Below are positions 8,186-17,121 of a DNA stretch of 30,476 bases, one piece after another. Within the stretch, counting starts at the first letter, position 1. Each line of letters begins with the position of its first letter. The stretch comes from a virus, in IMG/VR virus record IMGVR_UViG_3300025655_000186, positions 1 to 30,476 of that record. The stretch is one strand, 5' to 3'. A program made the position numbers and the translations under genes. Below the pieces are notes generated by a model. It did no database searches, had not been told where the DNA came from, and was given only the letters and a program-made list of their open reading frames with translations.

Positions 8186-9142
8186 ATGGGTGGTAAAAGT
8201 CAACCGGCTCCCGACTATTCGGGAATGGAATCAGTAGCACGCGAGCAGCTACGATTCTCCAAACAACAGTACGCAGACATGCGGCCCATTGTTGAGCAAA
8301 TCTCACAAAGCCAGATCGCTGCGCAAGAACAACAAATGCAGCAAGCTGGCGATTACTACCAGTACCAGCAAGAAACGTTCCGACCGCTGGAGCAGGGCTT
8401 AGTCGCGCAGGCACAGGAGTTTAATACCGACGCGTACCGTCAAGCACAAGCACAAGAAGCTAGCGCTGCCGCTGCAAGAGCCTTCGGCACTGCCAGAGAT
8501 TCTACGGCTAGATACCAAGCGGCTCGTGGTGTTAACCCAGCGTCTGGCGCGGCTCGTGGGGCTGGCTTACAAACGCAACTACAAGAAGCCGCTATGCGCG
8601 CTCAGGGCATGACTGGCGCACGTAACCAAGCACAACAGTTAGGCTACGCCCGTCAGCTAGACGCCGCAGGTCTTGGCCGTGGTTTGGCTGGTGCGTCTAC
8701 CGCTGCGTATAGCGGCGCTGTTGGTGCGGGTTCACAAGCATCTAACGTTGCCCAGTCGGCTGGTAACAACTACCAAGCAGGTCTAGCAGGCGCAGGACAA
8801 ACTTACGGCAACTTGGCAAGTACTCAGGCAAGTGTTTTCTCTGCTGGGCTACAAGCGCAAGGCGAGATGATGGGCGCTGCGTTAGGGGCCGGTGCGACTA
8901 TATACGCTTCCGATATGCGCCTCAAAGAAAACGTCTCTGAGATTGGAAAAGACGCTTACACAGGACTTAACCTATACCACTTCAGCTACATTAACGATCC
9001 TGACAGCACTATGTATGAAGGTGTTATGGCTCAGGAAGTTCTTAACTTTATGCCGGAAGCAGTTGTACTTACTGAAGACGGCTTCTATGCGGTGGACTAC
9101 AACATGCTCGGCTTAGAAATGAAACAAGTGGAGGTGGCGTAA
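8186..9142 (+). CDS. Internal virion/ejection-type protein with C-terminal S74-like chaperone domain
   Basis: A 318-residue protein in two parts. Residues 1-240 are helical and very rich in Gln, Ala and Gly (QQQMQQAGDYYQYQQ; AGLAGAGQTYGNLAST), as in small podovirus internal core proteins of the gp14 kind. Residues about 241-312 match the short intramolecular chaperone (peptidase S74) domain of tail spikes: SDMRLKENV (Ser242), then GLNLYHFSY, GVMAQEVL, PEAVV and YAVDYNMLGLEM. In spikes this domain assists trimer folding and may be cleaved off. Here it sits on a putative ejection protein. AGGAG about 13 bases before the ATG fits an SD. The stop overlaps the next ATG (TAATG). Role inferred from order and composition; the domain call is firm. 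Confidence 0.72.
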   Translation: MGGKSQPAPDYSGMESVAREQLRFSKQQYADMRPIVEQISQSQIAAQEQQMQQAGDYYQYQQETFRPLEQGLVAQAQEFNTDAYRQAQAQEASAAAARAFGTARDSTARYQAARGVNPASGAARGAGLQTQLQEAAMRAQGMTGARNQAQQLGYARQLDAAGLGRGLAGASTAAYSGAVGAGSQASNVAQSAGNNYQAGLAGAGQTYGNLASTQASVFSAGLQAQGEMMGAALGAGATIYASDMRLKENVSEIGKDAYTGLNLYHFSYINDPDSTMYEGVMAQEVLNFMPEAVVLTEDGFYAVDYNMLGLEMKQVEVA

Positions 9143-10710
9143 TGGGTTGGGCATCTGGAATGGCAGCAGGCGTTAGGCTCGGTGAAGCTGTAAACGCCGC
9201 GAGAGCGAAGAAAAAAGAAGGTTTGGTCGCAGAGGAAATCTCTGCGTTCGACGCCGCGCAGGCTGAGCAAGCTGCGGCGTTCAAGAAACAACAGGAAAGC
9301 GATCAGACCACCGCTAGCATACAAGCTGCGTTTAACAACGGTGGTATAGGCGCTGGCCCATCCCAAAACATGAGCGCGGTGCCACAAGCGCCGAATACTC
9401 TTGCGGGTATGGGATTAGCTACACCACCGACAGATACTGCTCCACAACAAAGCCCTATGCCAGCTCCGACAAGAGTTGAAGCGCCAATGAGCGTCCTAGA
9501 CCAGATTCGGGCTAGAGAAAGAATATACCGTGGTGCGGGGCTTACAGACCAAGCAGACAGGCTTTCGCAACAAGCTACAGAACAACAACGCTTTGATATA
9601 CAGCAGCAACAGTTTGATACAACAACAGGTCTGGCAAGAGATCAGCTCGCGATTGCTACCCGTGCGGCAAATACCGCAGACCAAAGAAGCCAATTTGAAT
9701 TTACGCAAGCCCAAGCGCAAGCAGAGCGCGAGGCTAAGCAGCAACAAGGCGTTCTTTTGCTTCAAGAGATGTTAGCTACTAATCAAGCAGACGCAGAAAG
9801 CATAGGTAAGCTGTACTCCAAGTACGGGGTAGACCCCAAACTTGGCAACGAAATAGTCACAGGATTCTACAACATCTCAGAGCAAGATGTCGCGCGCAAA
9901 CAAAAACAGCTAGCCCAGAAAACTGCGGAGCTAAACTTAGGTGGGCTGCTTGAACTCCACAAAGAAGACGCCACTATAACCCCCGGCAGGCACTTTGATT
10001 ACGAGCAAAAAAACGGCAAAATAATTCTTTCTGAGATCGACACTGCGACCGGCGAAAAAGTTAGGGAGTTATCAGAGTTCGGATCTACGGCGGAGCTTGA
10101 ATCAGGTCTACGTAGTTTAGCTACGGGGTACGGCACTGCCATAGAGTCACTAGCCAACACGGCTAAAGTCCAGCGCGCAGCGGCGGGGGAGGCGGCTATA
10201 GAGTACGCCAAAATTAACGCCGATCTTGCAGCAGTGGATGGGGGCGTGCGAGAAAAACTCATTGCCGAAATTGGTGATTTACAAACAGATCTTGACTTCT
10301 TAGGTAAGACTCGCGATAAGCAGGAGCAACGAATTTCTGAAATATACAAGGCAGCGGGCGTGCCCTACAGCGGCGCAATGACCCCCGGTGGAGATTATCG
10401 CGTTAACGGTGGCGGTGGCGGTGGCGATGGCACGACCCCTCCTCCTGCGGGTAGCGCAGAGGATGTTAGAAAAGGGCTTAAACGCCAAGCTGAAGTAGAT
10501 GCAGCGACGGCAGCCAAAAAGCAAGCGCTGTTAAAAGAGGCGGAAGCTCTGATTACCGAGTTTACCCCAGAGCAGCTTGACAAGATCAAAGTTAGTGATG
10601 ATCTTAAAGCGGCTGTAAAAGAAGCATACAAAGCGAAAAAAGCTAGAGACGTTCAGAACATATATCAAAGTAATCCCGCTTTTCGCATGAAGGGTTTAGG
10701 CAGTCTCTAG
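9142..10710 (+). CDS. Putative internal virion (ejection) protein
   Basis: A 522-residue, mostly helical protein with long Gln/Ala-rich stretches (about 35-220), a more globular centre (GLLELHKEDATITPGRHFDY), a coiled-coil-like region (about 300-400), a flexible Gly/Pro linker (GGGGGGDGTTPPP, about 425-437) and a Lys/Ala-rich C-terminal helix. I recognise no enzyme motif. Position is the main clue: it is the middle of three adjacent genes whose sizes rise (318, 522, 1938 residues) as in the gp14-gp15-gp16 ejection set of T7-like phages. These proteins leave the capsid and form the channel for DNA entry. It is translationally coupled to the upstream gene through a TAATG overlap. Function is inference from synteny. 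Confidence 0.6.
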   Translation: MGWASGMAAGVRLGEAVNAARAKKKEGLVAEEISAFDAAQAEQAAAFKKQQESDQTTASIQAAFNNGGIGAGPSQNMSAVPQAPNTLAGMGLATPPTDTAPQQSPMPAPTRVEAPMSVLDQIRARERIYRGAGLTDQADRLSQQATEQQRFDIQQQQFDTTTGLARDQLAIATRAANTADQRSQFEFTQAQAQAEREAKQQQGVLLLQEMLATNQADAESIGKLYSKYGVDPKLGNEIVTGFYNISEQDVARKQKQLAQKTAELNLGGLLELHKEDATITPGRHFDYEQKNGKIILSEIDTATGEKVRELSEFGSTAELESGLRSLATGYGTAIESLANTAKVQRAAAGEAAIEYAKINADLAAVDGGVREKLIAEIGDLQTDLDFLGKTRDKQEQRISEIYKAAGVPYSGAMTPGGDYRVNGGGGGGDGTTPPPAGSAEDVRKGLKRQAEVDAATAAKKQALLKEAEALITEFTPEQLDKIKVSDDLKAAVKEAYKAKKARDVQNIYQSNPAFRMKGLGSL

Positions 10711-10719
10711 CAATGTTGC

Positions 10720-10736
10720 TACACTTATAATTAGGG
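10720..10736 (+). promoter_or_regulatory. Candidate late promoter before the giant ejection protein
   Basis: The 32-base gap 10711-10742 contains TATAAT at 10726-10731 (CTTATAATTAGGG). The AGGGTG that follows also serves as the ribosome binding site for the ATG at 10743. TTGCT lies only about five bases upstream, so there is no standard -35. Confidence 0.38.
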
Positions 10737-10742
10737 TGAACA

Positions 10743-13700
10743 ATGTCTATATTTAGTTTAGAACAGCTGCGGGCTATAGCTCCTGAGAGAATGAAAGGCG
10801 CCTCCGATGCGGAGCTAATAGTAGACTACAGCCAGCAGGTAGGCAAAGACGCGCAGGAAGTCGCGGAATACTTTGGCGTACGTACAGGCCGCGACAGCGG
10901 TGAGCTGGCTGCTGGTATTTCTTCAGGCGTTGACGTATTGCAGATGCTTGGTACAAGTGCTGCCGCTGGTGTAGCAGACATTGTAGGCGCGGAAGGCGCT
11001 TCTGAGTATTTGCGGGGCCAAGCGAAGCGCCAAGGCTACGAGTCGTACCTAGCAGGTAAACCCGCACTAGACCGCGTCGAAGACTTACAAGGCGTTGGTG
11101 ACTATATAGACTACGCGCAGTACCAGCTAGGCAAGCAGTTGCCTATTATGGGCGGCGTCGCCGCAGCACAGTTTGTACCGGGGCTTGGACAAGCCGCTAG
11201 CGCTGCTGGCCTCACAAGACTAGGCGCTGTTGCTCCTAGGATGTTAGGTGGTGGTGGCGCAGGCCAAGCCGCTGGTTTCGCAGGGCGCAGGCAGGCTCTG
11301 GCGCAAGGCGAAGCTCTGGCTAAATCTACCATGGTGGGCACTGGGCTTGGCTTCGGCTCTCTATATCAGGCGTCCGCTGAAGACGGCGATCCTGATCCTT
11401 TCTTGGCGCTTCTTGGCGCTATTCCTTACGGCTTAGCTGAAGCAGTAGTACCGGCTGCGCTTACTGGCGCGGCTAGAATTAAAACCGGCGCATTCACTGG
11501 TAGAATGCCTACGCGGATTGCTAAAGCTGGCGCTACCGGCGGCGCGACAGAAGCCGCAACTGAACTATTCCAGACTGAATTAGAGATCGGCATAGATGGC
11601 ACTATGACTCCAGAAGAGGCAGCTTCTCAGCGCCTCAACGCCGCTGTCGCTGGCGGATTAGTGGGTGGTTCCTTAAGCACTGTTGGTGGTATTAGAAAAG
11701 CTCCGCCGAAAATACAAAACAACGAGCTGGGAGAAACTGATTTAGCTGCTTCGCCTTCTTCTGCTATGCAGGATGTAGGCGCCTCAATCGCACAGCGTAT
11801 GCAAGCTGGGGCTAAAAAAGACGCCCCCCAAGCTGCGCCAATGACGGAAGAGCAGAAAATAGCTGAGATTCTTAAGCCTGAGTTTATGGAAGGGGCGGCA
11901 GATAAAATGTCTCGTGGCGACCGCATAAAGTTGACCAACGAGCGCAAAGATTTGCAAGCTAGGCTAGACGCTGTAGTAGAAGACTCTCCGACCGCTGGCA
12001 AGCGCGCCGCTGCCGGTAAGAACGTTACAGGAAGAAAAGCGAAAGAAGCTGCTAGGCAGCAAGCTGCCAAAGAAGCGCAGGACGAGCGAGAGATATATAC
12101 AGATAGACTTTCTCGCATCGACCAACTGCTTGCAGCCGACCAAGTAGCTACGCAAGCGGAAGCCAACCTTTCTCGTGCGGAACAAGGCATTGTAAAGCCA
12201 GAGCAACTACCCGAAGATATGCGCGAAGATGTGCGCGCTATGCCTAAGTTTGAGCAAGTTGAAGATGGCGGCATGGATCTAACTAGCGCAACCGCTGCTA
12301 CTCCAGAAGAAGCTGCGGCCCCAGCACCGATAGAAGCAGTAACCGCTCCCGCTGTTAAAGAACTAACAGACGAGGGACTGTTCAATCTAGAACAAATAGA
12401 CCCTGAGCTTATTAGCAAAGAAGAAGTAGCGATTATGGCTTCTGAGCTAGATAAGCAACGAGCGCTAAACGCAGAAGTATCATCTATCCAAGGCGCGGCA
12501 CCAAAAGGCCCGCTGCTAGATAATGGCTTTTTCTTGGGCTTGGTTGAGATGTTTCGTTCTTCTGCGGTTAATCCTGCGCCCAGATTTTACAAGGGAACTA
12601 CTGCAACTGCGCAAGATATAGAAGCCCGTGACGCAAACGCTGAGCAGATAAAAAATATCTATGATGCGGCTATTAACGTTATAACAAAGAACCAGCTAAG
12701 ATTTAATCAGTCAGACAACGCAGCTAAACGCGGCGGCAAAGCTCTGCAAAAATATAAGTCTTTATCCGCAGAAGTTGAAACAGCTATGCAAAGGCTTATT
12801 GGCGCGGCTGGTGGTGAAGCAAACGTAAACGCCCTTATAGCTGTACTTAAAAAACGCACGGCGCGCAAAAACGCTAACACGGAAAACCCTGCGCGATTCC
12901 AAAGTATGGCGAGGCGCATAGGCAAAACGGAAATAAAAACACAAGCGCAGCTCGACGAAGTTTTGGATGTGCAGCTGTCATCTGCGTTTAAAGAGTACAA
13001 GAATGGTACGCTAGGGCAGCTCGACGTCGTGCGCGGCGCGGAGACTAGACTAAACCGTGACCAGAAAGGTAAAGGGCTTGCGTCACCACTCCAAGGCATC
13101 GTTGCAACCGCAGAAACTGGTGGCTTGCGGGCGATAATAACTCGAGTAGCTAGTTGGAAAGGTACGGCTTCTCCTTATGCTGTGGCTATTGGAGGACGTA
13201 TAAAAGCCGCGCTAGACGCGCAGATGAAGGAAGGTTCTCAACCGTCCGTTGTGTTTATTGAAGACACAGACGGCCAAGTTACTACGCCAAGTTACAACCC
13301 AATGAACAACACAGTGTACATACACAAAGAAGCTTCTCAGGAAGAAATCCTGCACGAGTCTCTACACGCTGTTCTCCAGAAGTTTGTGTACGACAATCCA
13401 GACAACGCCCGTGTAACTGCGCTTAAAACCTCTTTGGCTGATTTGTTCGCGGCTGTGGACAACGGCATTTTGGACGCGGTCAATATGCCACAGGCATATA
13501 AAGACAACGCCATTAAAGTAGTAAGTCTACTTCGTGAGCTTAACGATTCTGGTCGCGAACTGGATGCTGTTTTAGAATTAGTTTCCTACGGCACTACAAT
13601 GCTTGAATTCCGCGACTTGCTTAAGAGCATTAAGAGCAACCCATCACCGGAAACAAGTGCGTGGCTAGCTGTCGCAGAGGAAGTATGGCGCAAAGTAGTA

Positions 13701-16559
13701 GACATTCTGTCGCAGCTTATTGGTGTTGAGAACACTCTTGCTAATGACGTGCTGAACAACTCTATATCGCTTATTGAATTCGTATCGGATGCAGAGCCTA
13801 CGAGTTTTGTTGCGTCCGAAGCCAAGGGGCAGACGCTTTTCATGGCAGACATGACTGATATGGCTGATACAGACAGCGATGGCAGACCTCTGGGCAACAT
13901 GTTCGAGCGCGAAGCTAAGCAGAAAGCGCTGTTTGATTCTATCTCGACTAAGTTTTTATTCGGTCAAAACTGGGAAGGCAAAGTTGCAGCTTTTGATGCC
14001 AAGCGCACCGAGTGGGCGGACAAAATTCGCAATGAATACCCCCGACTAGCTGCTTACACTTCTCTTATTGCGTCTCATTTTCAGTTGTCGCCGGATGTGC
14101 GGCGGGTGTTTAAGACCGCGAAAGAGCAGCGCAACATCGCCTACATGAACCTTAATAAATTAGCGGAAGCACTTGAGTATTATGACGTTGCTACTGCTAA
14201 GGCTATTTTGGCGTACTTGGATGGTGACGTTACAGCGTTAGACAACATAGCGCACGGGCCTAGGCTAAAAAATATGTCAGACCAGTTGTTGGCTGATATT
14301 GCTGGCTATGTAACTTCGCTGCCCGTAGAGTTACAAAAACAGTTCGCTAACCGGAAGTTCACAGAGTACCTGATCTACGTTAACGATGAGTCTACAATTT
14401 CAAGTCATAGTATGGCAATGGGAAGCCTTGCGACGCAGTTAAAAAAGCAAGGGTTCGGCGTGGATAAAGATATTATCGATAGCAACCCAGACCTGTTTGA
14501 TACTGACCCAACTACTGGCGATATAATAATAGATGGGCCTATGTACCGTGCGACGGTTACGCCATCCAATGGCGACAAACCATATACAGTATTGGTCAGC
14601 AAAGCAAAATATGAGCGCGAGGGCGGTCGTTTGCCTTCTCCTAGTGGTGTAATGGAAGTTGATACTAAACGCGAGCACGAGATCGCTCGATACGCCAGTA
14701 ACAATCAGTATCGTGTTACCTCTAAGATGGACTACAAAGATGCGTTTGACGCAAAGCAAGTGCGAGAAGTAGCCAACGCCATGCGTAACACTATGGGCGG
14801 AATTGCTTCTTACTACGCGGCGAAAAACTTCTACACGTCTATGGCCGTGGTTGGAAAGCAACAAGGCTTTGTGTTTGACAACGTAGATGAGATTAACGAA
14901 CTGTTCGCCGGAGCAGCCATTGGACAACAGTTCCAAGTGAAAACGCCAGCTACTTTAGAACAAGCCCAGCAAAAAGGTGTTGCTGATAGACTACGTTACC
15001 GTGGTAACTTCGTGCAGTATCCAAATAACCCAGATCAGTATGGTGATCTCGCTGGTAAAATTGTGCATGGCCCGGTGTACACAGCTATGCACGACATGTC
15101 CGATAGAAGCCCTATCGTGCAGTCCGAGGCTTATATATCGTCGTTGCGTACGTTTAAAAAAGCTAAAACTATATACAACCCCGGCACGCACATTACCAAC
15201 GTCTTATCCAACGTCTCGTTGATGATAATGCACGACATACCTATGAGTACGCTAGTGCGTGCCTCTAAGCTCATGTGGTTGTACGAGACCAACTCCGCAG
15301 CGCTTAGTAAGCAAGAGCTAGCGATGATGCGGGCTTTCTCCGAGTCAGGAGCGATGCTTGGCAACTTCTCAAGCGTCGAAATTAAAAAAGAGCTTTATAA
15401 GAACCTCGAAGAAAATATTCTTACTAAAGAAAGCGAGACAGTAATGTCACGCGTCACTGACATGCTGAACGCGGAAGCAGACAAAGGTAGTCGTTTCGGC
15501 AAGCTTGTTCGCTTTGGTAAAACATTAGATAAAATCGGTACAGAACTGTACGCCGCAGAAGATAACGCGTTCCGCCTTGCTGCGTTTATGAAGCAAGTTG
15601 GCGATGAAATGTCTGTGAATAATGTTTCTGAGGCGTCGCCAGAGATGCTGTCTAACGCTGGCCGTAACGCCCGTGAGATGTTCTTGGACTACGACATTGA
15701 CTCCGTCGCAGTTAAGACACTGCGTCAGACCGCGTTGCCGTTTATATCTTGGACTTACGCGATCATACCTACGCTTGGAAGAATTGCCGTTACTAAGCCT
15801 TGGCAGATGGCTAACCTTCTGGCGTCGTACGCGATGATAGACATGGCTGCCTCAGCACTTTCTGGGGACGACGACGACGAGATCCGCAAGCGCGGCCCAG
15901 AGAAACTACAAGATAGATTGTTTGGTATCGGCCCTAGGACAAACATCCGCATACCGTTTATGGGCGATTCAGAAAACCCAGTATACTACCGACTTGGCGA
16001 CTACATACCGTTAGCGTCAACCGTTAAGGGGTTGCCTACTAATAACGGCTTCATGGGTATGGACTGGTGGCCTAGTGGACTAACTCCTTCTAGCCCACTT
16101 ATAAGCGGAGTAGTGGCGCTCTTAGGCGGCGTAGACCCTTACACAGGGAATAAGCTGCATGAAATAACTGACGACTCAGTGGATCGTGCACTAAACCTAG
16201 CGGTGTTCGGCTACAACATATTCTCTCCGCCAGCCGTTAGATCAGCAAATTGGGATAAGACTGTAAAAGCTCTGTCTGGAGATGTTAACTTCGCTGGGCG
16301 TAAGGTCGATGTAACTCACCTATTATTCGCTAATATTCTTGGCTTGCGGGTAGAAACATTTAACGCTGACCAAGAAGCGCTTAGCAAGATGTTCCAAAAG
16401 AAGCAGCTTACTAGAGATTACGCGGCGGCTATTGCTAAGTACAAGCGCGAAGAGATGCGCAGTGGCAACCCGAACTACGCCGCTATGGACGAAGAGATTC
16501 AAAGCCTGCGCGCCGAACTGCAAGATGAATTGAATAAACTTTATAACCTAGGGGAATAG
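10743..16559 (+). CDS. Giant ejection-type polyvalent protein with HExxH zincin
   Basis: A 1938-residue protein in the place of T7 gp16. Residues about 50-330 are Gly/Ala rich with several hydrophobic stretches (LPIMGGVAAAQFVPGLGQAA near 133; FLALLGAIPYGLAEAVVPAA near 222) that could insert into a membrane. Residues about 365-500 are charged coiled coil. A zinc metallopeptidase signature, HESLH, is at 871-875 (ILHESLHAVL) after a strand NTVYIHKEAS, as in zincin domains of phage polyvalent proteins. The rest is mainly helical, with another hydrophobic region at about 1665-1705 (ALPFISWTYAIIPTLGRIAV) and an acidic DDDDE after it. I see no lytic transglycosylase motif. The likely role is internal virion protein ejected with the DNA, with protease activity as the enzymatic part. 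The protease call rests on a short motif and context. Confidence 0.75.
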   Translation: MSIFSLEQLRAIAPERMKGASDAELIVDYSQQVGKDAQEVAEYFGVRTGRDSGELAAGISSGVDVLQMLGTSAAAGVADIVGAEGASEYLRGQAKRQGYESYLAGKPALDRVEDLQGVGDYIDYAQYQLGKQLPIMGGVAAAQFVPGLGQAASAAGLTRLGAVAPRMLGGGGAGQAAGFAGRRQALAQGEALAKSTMVGTGLGFGSLYQASAEDGDPDPFLALLGAIPYGLAEAVVPAALTGAARIKTGAFTGRMPTRIAKAGATGGATEAATELFQTELEIGIDGTMTPEEAASQRLNAAVAGGLVGGSLSTVGGIRKAPPKIQNNELGETDLAASPSSAMQDVGASIAQRMQAGAKKDAPQAAPMTEEQKIAEILKPEFMEGAADKMSRGDRIKLTNERKDLQARLDAVVEDSPTAGKRAAAGKNVTGRKAKEAARQQAAKEAQDEREIYTDRLSRIDQLLAADQVATQAEANLSRAEQGIVKPEQLPEDMREDVRAMPKFEQVEDGGMDLTSATAATPEEAAAPAPIEAVTAPAVKELTDEGLFNLEQIDPELISKEEVAIMASELDKQRALNAEVSSIQGAAPKGPLLDNGFFLGLVEMFRSSAVNPAPRFYKGTTATAQDIEARDANAEQIKNIYDAAINVITKNQLRFNQSDNAAKRGGKALQKYKSLSAEVETAMQRLIGAAGGEANVNALIAVLKKRTARKNANTENPARFQSMARRIGKTEIKTQAQLDEVLDVQLSSAFKEYKNGTLGQLDVVRGAETRLNRDQKGKGLASPLQGIVATAETGGLRAIITRVASWKGTASPYAVAIGGRIKAALDAQMKEGSQPSVVFIEDTDGQVTTPSYNPMNNTVYIHKEASQEEILHESLHAVLQKFVYDNPDNARVTALKTSLADLFAAVDNGILDAVNMPQAYKDNAIKVVSLLRELNDSGRELDAVLELVSYGTTMLEFRDLLKSIKSNPSPETSAWLAVAEEVWRKVVDILSQLIGVENTLANDVLNNSISLIEFVSDAEPTSFVASEAKGQTLFMADMTDMADTDSDGRPLGNMFEREAKQKALFDSISTKFLFGQNWEGKVAAFDAKRTEWADKIRNEYPRLAAYTSLIASHFQLSPDVRRVFKTAKEQRNIAYMNLNKLAEALEYYDVATAKAILAYLDGDVTALDNIAHGPRLKNMSDQLLADIAGYVTSLPVELQKQFANRKFTEYLIYVNDESTISSHSMAMGSLATQLKKQGFGVDKDIIDSNPDLFDTDPTTGDIIIDGPMYRATVTPSNGDKPYTVLVSKAKYEREGGRLPSPSGVMEVDTKREHEIARYASNNQYRVTSKMDYKDAFDAKQVREVANAMRNTMGGIASYYAAKNFYTSMAVVGKQQGFVFDNVDEINELFAGAAIGQQFQVKTPATLEQAQQKGVADRLRYRGNFVQYPNNPDQYGDLAGKIVHGPVYTAMHDMSDRSPIVQSEAYISSLRTFKKAKTIYNPGTHITNVLSNVSLMIMHDIPMSTLVRASKLMWLYETNSAALSKQELAMMRAFSESGAMLGNFSSVEIKKELYKNLEENILTKESETVMSRVTDMLNAEADKGSRFGKLVRFGKTLDKIGTELYAAEDNAFRLAAFMKQVGDEMSVNNVSEASPEMLSNAGRNAREMFLDYDIDSVAVKTLRQTALPFISWTYAIIPTLGRIAVTKPWQMANLLASYAMIDMAASALSGDDDDEIRKRGPEKLQDRLFGIGPRTNIRIPFMGDSENPVYYRLGDYIPLASTVKGLPTNNGFMGMDWWPSGLTPSSPLISGVVALLGGVDPYTGNKLHEITDDSVDRALNLAVFGYNIFSPPAVRSANWDKTVKALSGDVNFAGRKVDVTHLLFANILGLRVETFNADQEALSKMFQKKQLTRDYAAAIAKYKREEMRSGNPNYAAMDEEIQSLRAELQDELNKLYNLGE

Positions 16560-16561
16560 TT

Positions 16562-16822
16562 ATGCCGACTAGTAAGCCTGCCAAGGGCAAAGCGAGCGTT
16601 AAGATCACAGCTAGTGGCAAGAAAGTTAGCTACGGCCAAGCTGGTCAAGCGAAAGACGGCGGCCCAAGAATTAGGCCCGGAACTTCTAAGGGCGATAGCT
16701 ACTGTGCTAGAAGCCTTGGCATCAAGAAGGGCTTGCCGAAAGAAAAGCAGAACGACCCCAACACGCCAAACAACTTATCGCGCAAGAAGTGGAAATGCTC
16801 TGGCGCTAAATCGAGGAAATAA
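16562..16822 (+). CDS. Small basic phage protein (DUF6321-like)
   Basis: An 86-residue, strongly basic protein beginning two bases after the stop of the giant gene. The motifs KKVSYGQAGQAKDGG, RIRPGTSKGDSYCARS and PNNLSRKKWKCSGAKS match a widespread family of small phage proteins of unknown function. Two cysteines, in YCARS and WKCSG, are typical. Lys/Arg richness and the late position suggest a DNA-associated or minor virion protein, which is unproven. A second reading frame here (16614-16952) is open but is only a read-through of the frame used by the next small gene; its N-terminal part lacks family features. Confidence 0.75.
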   Translation: MPTSKPAKGKASVKITASGKKVSYGQAGQAKDGGPRIRPGTSKGDSYCARSLGIKKGLPKEKQNDPNTPNNLSRKKWKCSGAKSRK

Positions 16823-16823
16823 C

Positions 16824-16952
16824 ATGACACCATGCAAAGGTTGCCCACACCCCACTAAGTGCAAGAAAGCTGGTAAATGCTTGAAGAAAAGTTTGCCTAT
16901 ACGCGGACAGCGGACAGCGAAAAATAAGAAGGTAAGAAAAAGCCCCAATTAA
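16824..16952 (+). CDS. Cys-rich 42-residue protein
   Basis: A 42-residue ORF that starts one base after the preceding stop, with GAGGAAAT as ribosome binding site. The N-terminal half has five cysteines, CKGCPHPTKCKKAGKC with CKKA and CLKK spacing, which could bind one zinc or iron centre; the C-terminal half is basic. Similar short Cys-rich proteins end late operons in other phages, without known function. The stop codon lies in the loop of the operon terminator, which supports this as the last gene of the rightward unit. The frame is open further upstream to 16614, but the ATG at 16824 has the best initiation site and removes a long overlap. Confidence 0.62.
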   Translation: MTPCKGCPHPTKCKKAGKCLKKSLPIRGQRTAKNKKVRKSPN

Positions 16953-16964
16953 GGGGCTGTTTTA
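16939..16964. terminator. Bidirectional intrinsic terminator between converging operons
   Basis: Hairpin AGCCCC (16941-16946), loop AATTAA, GGGGCT (16953-16958), then GTTTTAA on the plus strand. On the minus strand the same stem is followed by TTTTTCTT. It can end both the late rightward and the early leftward transcripts. The loop contains the stop codon of the 42-residue gene, and the minus-strand TAA of the tiny ORF at 16949-17026 also lies in it. Confidence 0.8.
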
Positions 16965-17026
16965 ATGTCGTCCTTTGCTATTGCCAGAAGGCCAACGATT
17001 GTCACTACTATGCCGTACAGTATCAC
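16949..17026 (-). CDS. Possible 25-residue membrane micropeptide
   Basis: Minus-strand ORF from a GTG at 17026. It encodes 25 residues, MILYGIVVTIVGLLAIAKDD and a short tail, which is one hydrophobic helix with a charged end. GAGG lies about eight bases before the GTG. It would be the last gene of the leftward operon, and its stop falls in the terminator loop. The preceding gene (54 residues) is also a small membrane protein. An ORF this short can arise by chance, so the call is tentative. Together with the inverted repeat at 17057-17078 it fills the space between the last firm genes of the two strands (16952 and 17122). Confidence 0.3.
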   Translation of the reverse strand: MILYGIVVTIVGLLAIAKDDIKTAP

Positions 17027-17056
17027 CTTACACCTCGCTCTAAATTGAGGCGGCAT

Positions 17057-17078
17057 ATTAGGGCACATTGGCCCTAAT
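17057..17078. repeat. 8-bp perfect inverted repeat near the convergence point
   Basis: ATTAGGGC (17057-17064), loop ACATTG, GCCCTAAT (17071-17078). No T-run follows on either strand, so it is not a full intrinsic terminator. On the minus strand it lies after the 54-residue gene and could act as a 3' stem-loop or protein site. Confidence 0.45.
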
Positions 17079-17121
17079 TGCTAATGAAATTAACGCATAA
17101 GCAACATACCAGCTTCGGTAT

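Noticed and set aside
11627-12418. Open minus-strand frame of 263 codons opposite the giant ejection gene
   Set aside because: Ser/Ala/Cys-rich shadow translation with no family features and no ribosome binding site.
16614-16823. Extended plus-strand frame of 112 codons ending with the Cys-rich protein
   Set aside because: Its upstream part is the +1 reading of the small basic gene at 16562; the ATG at 16824 has its own ribosome binding site.
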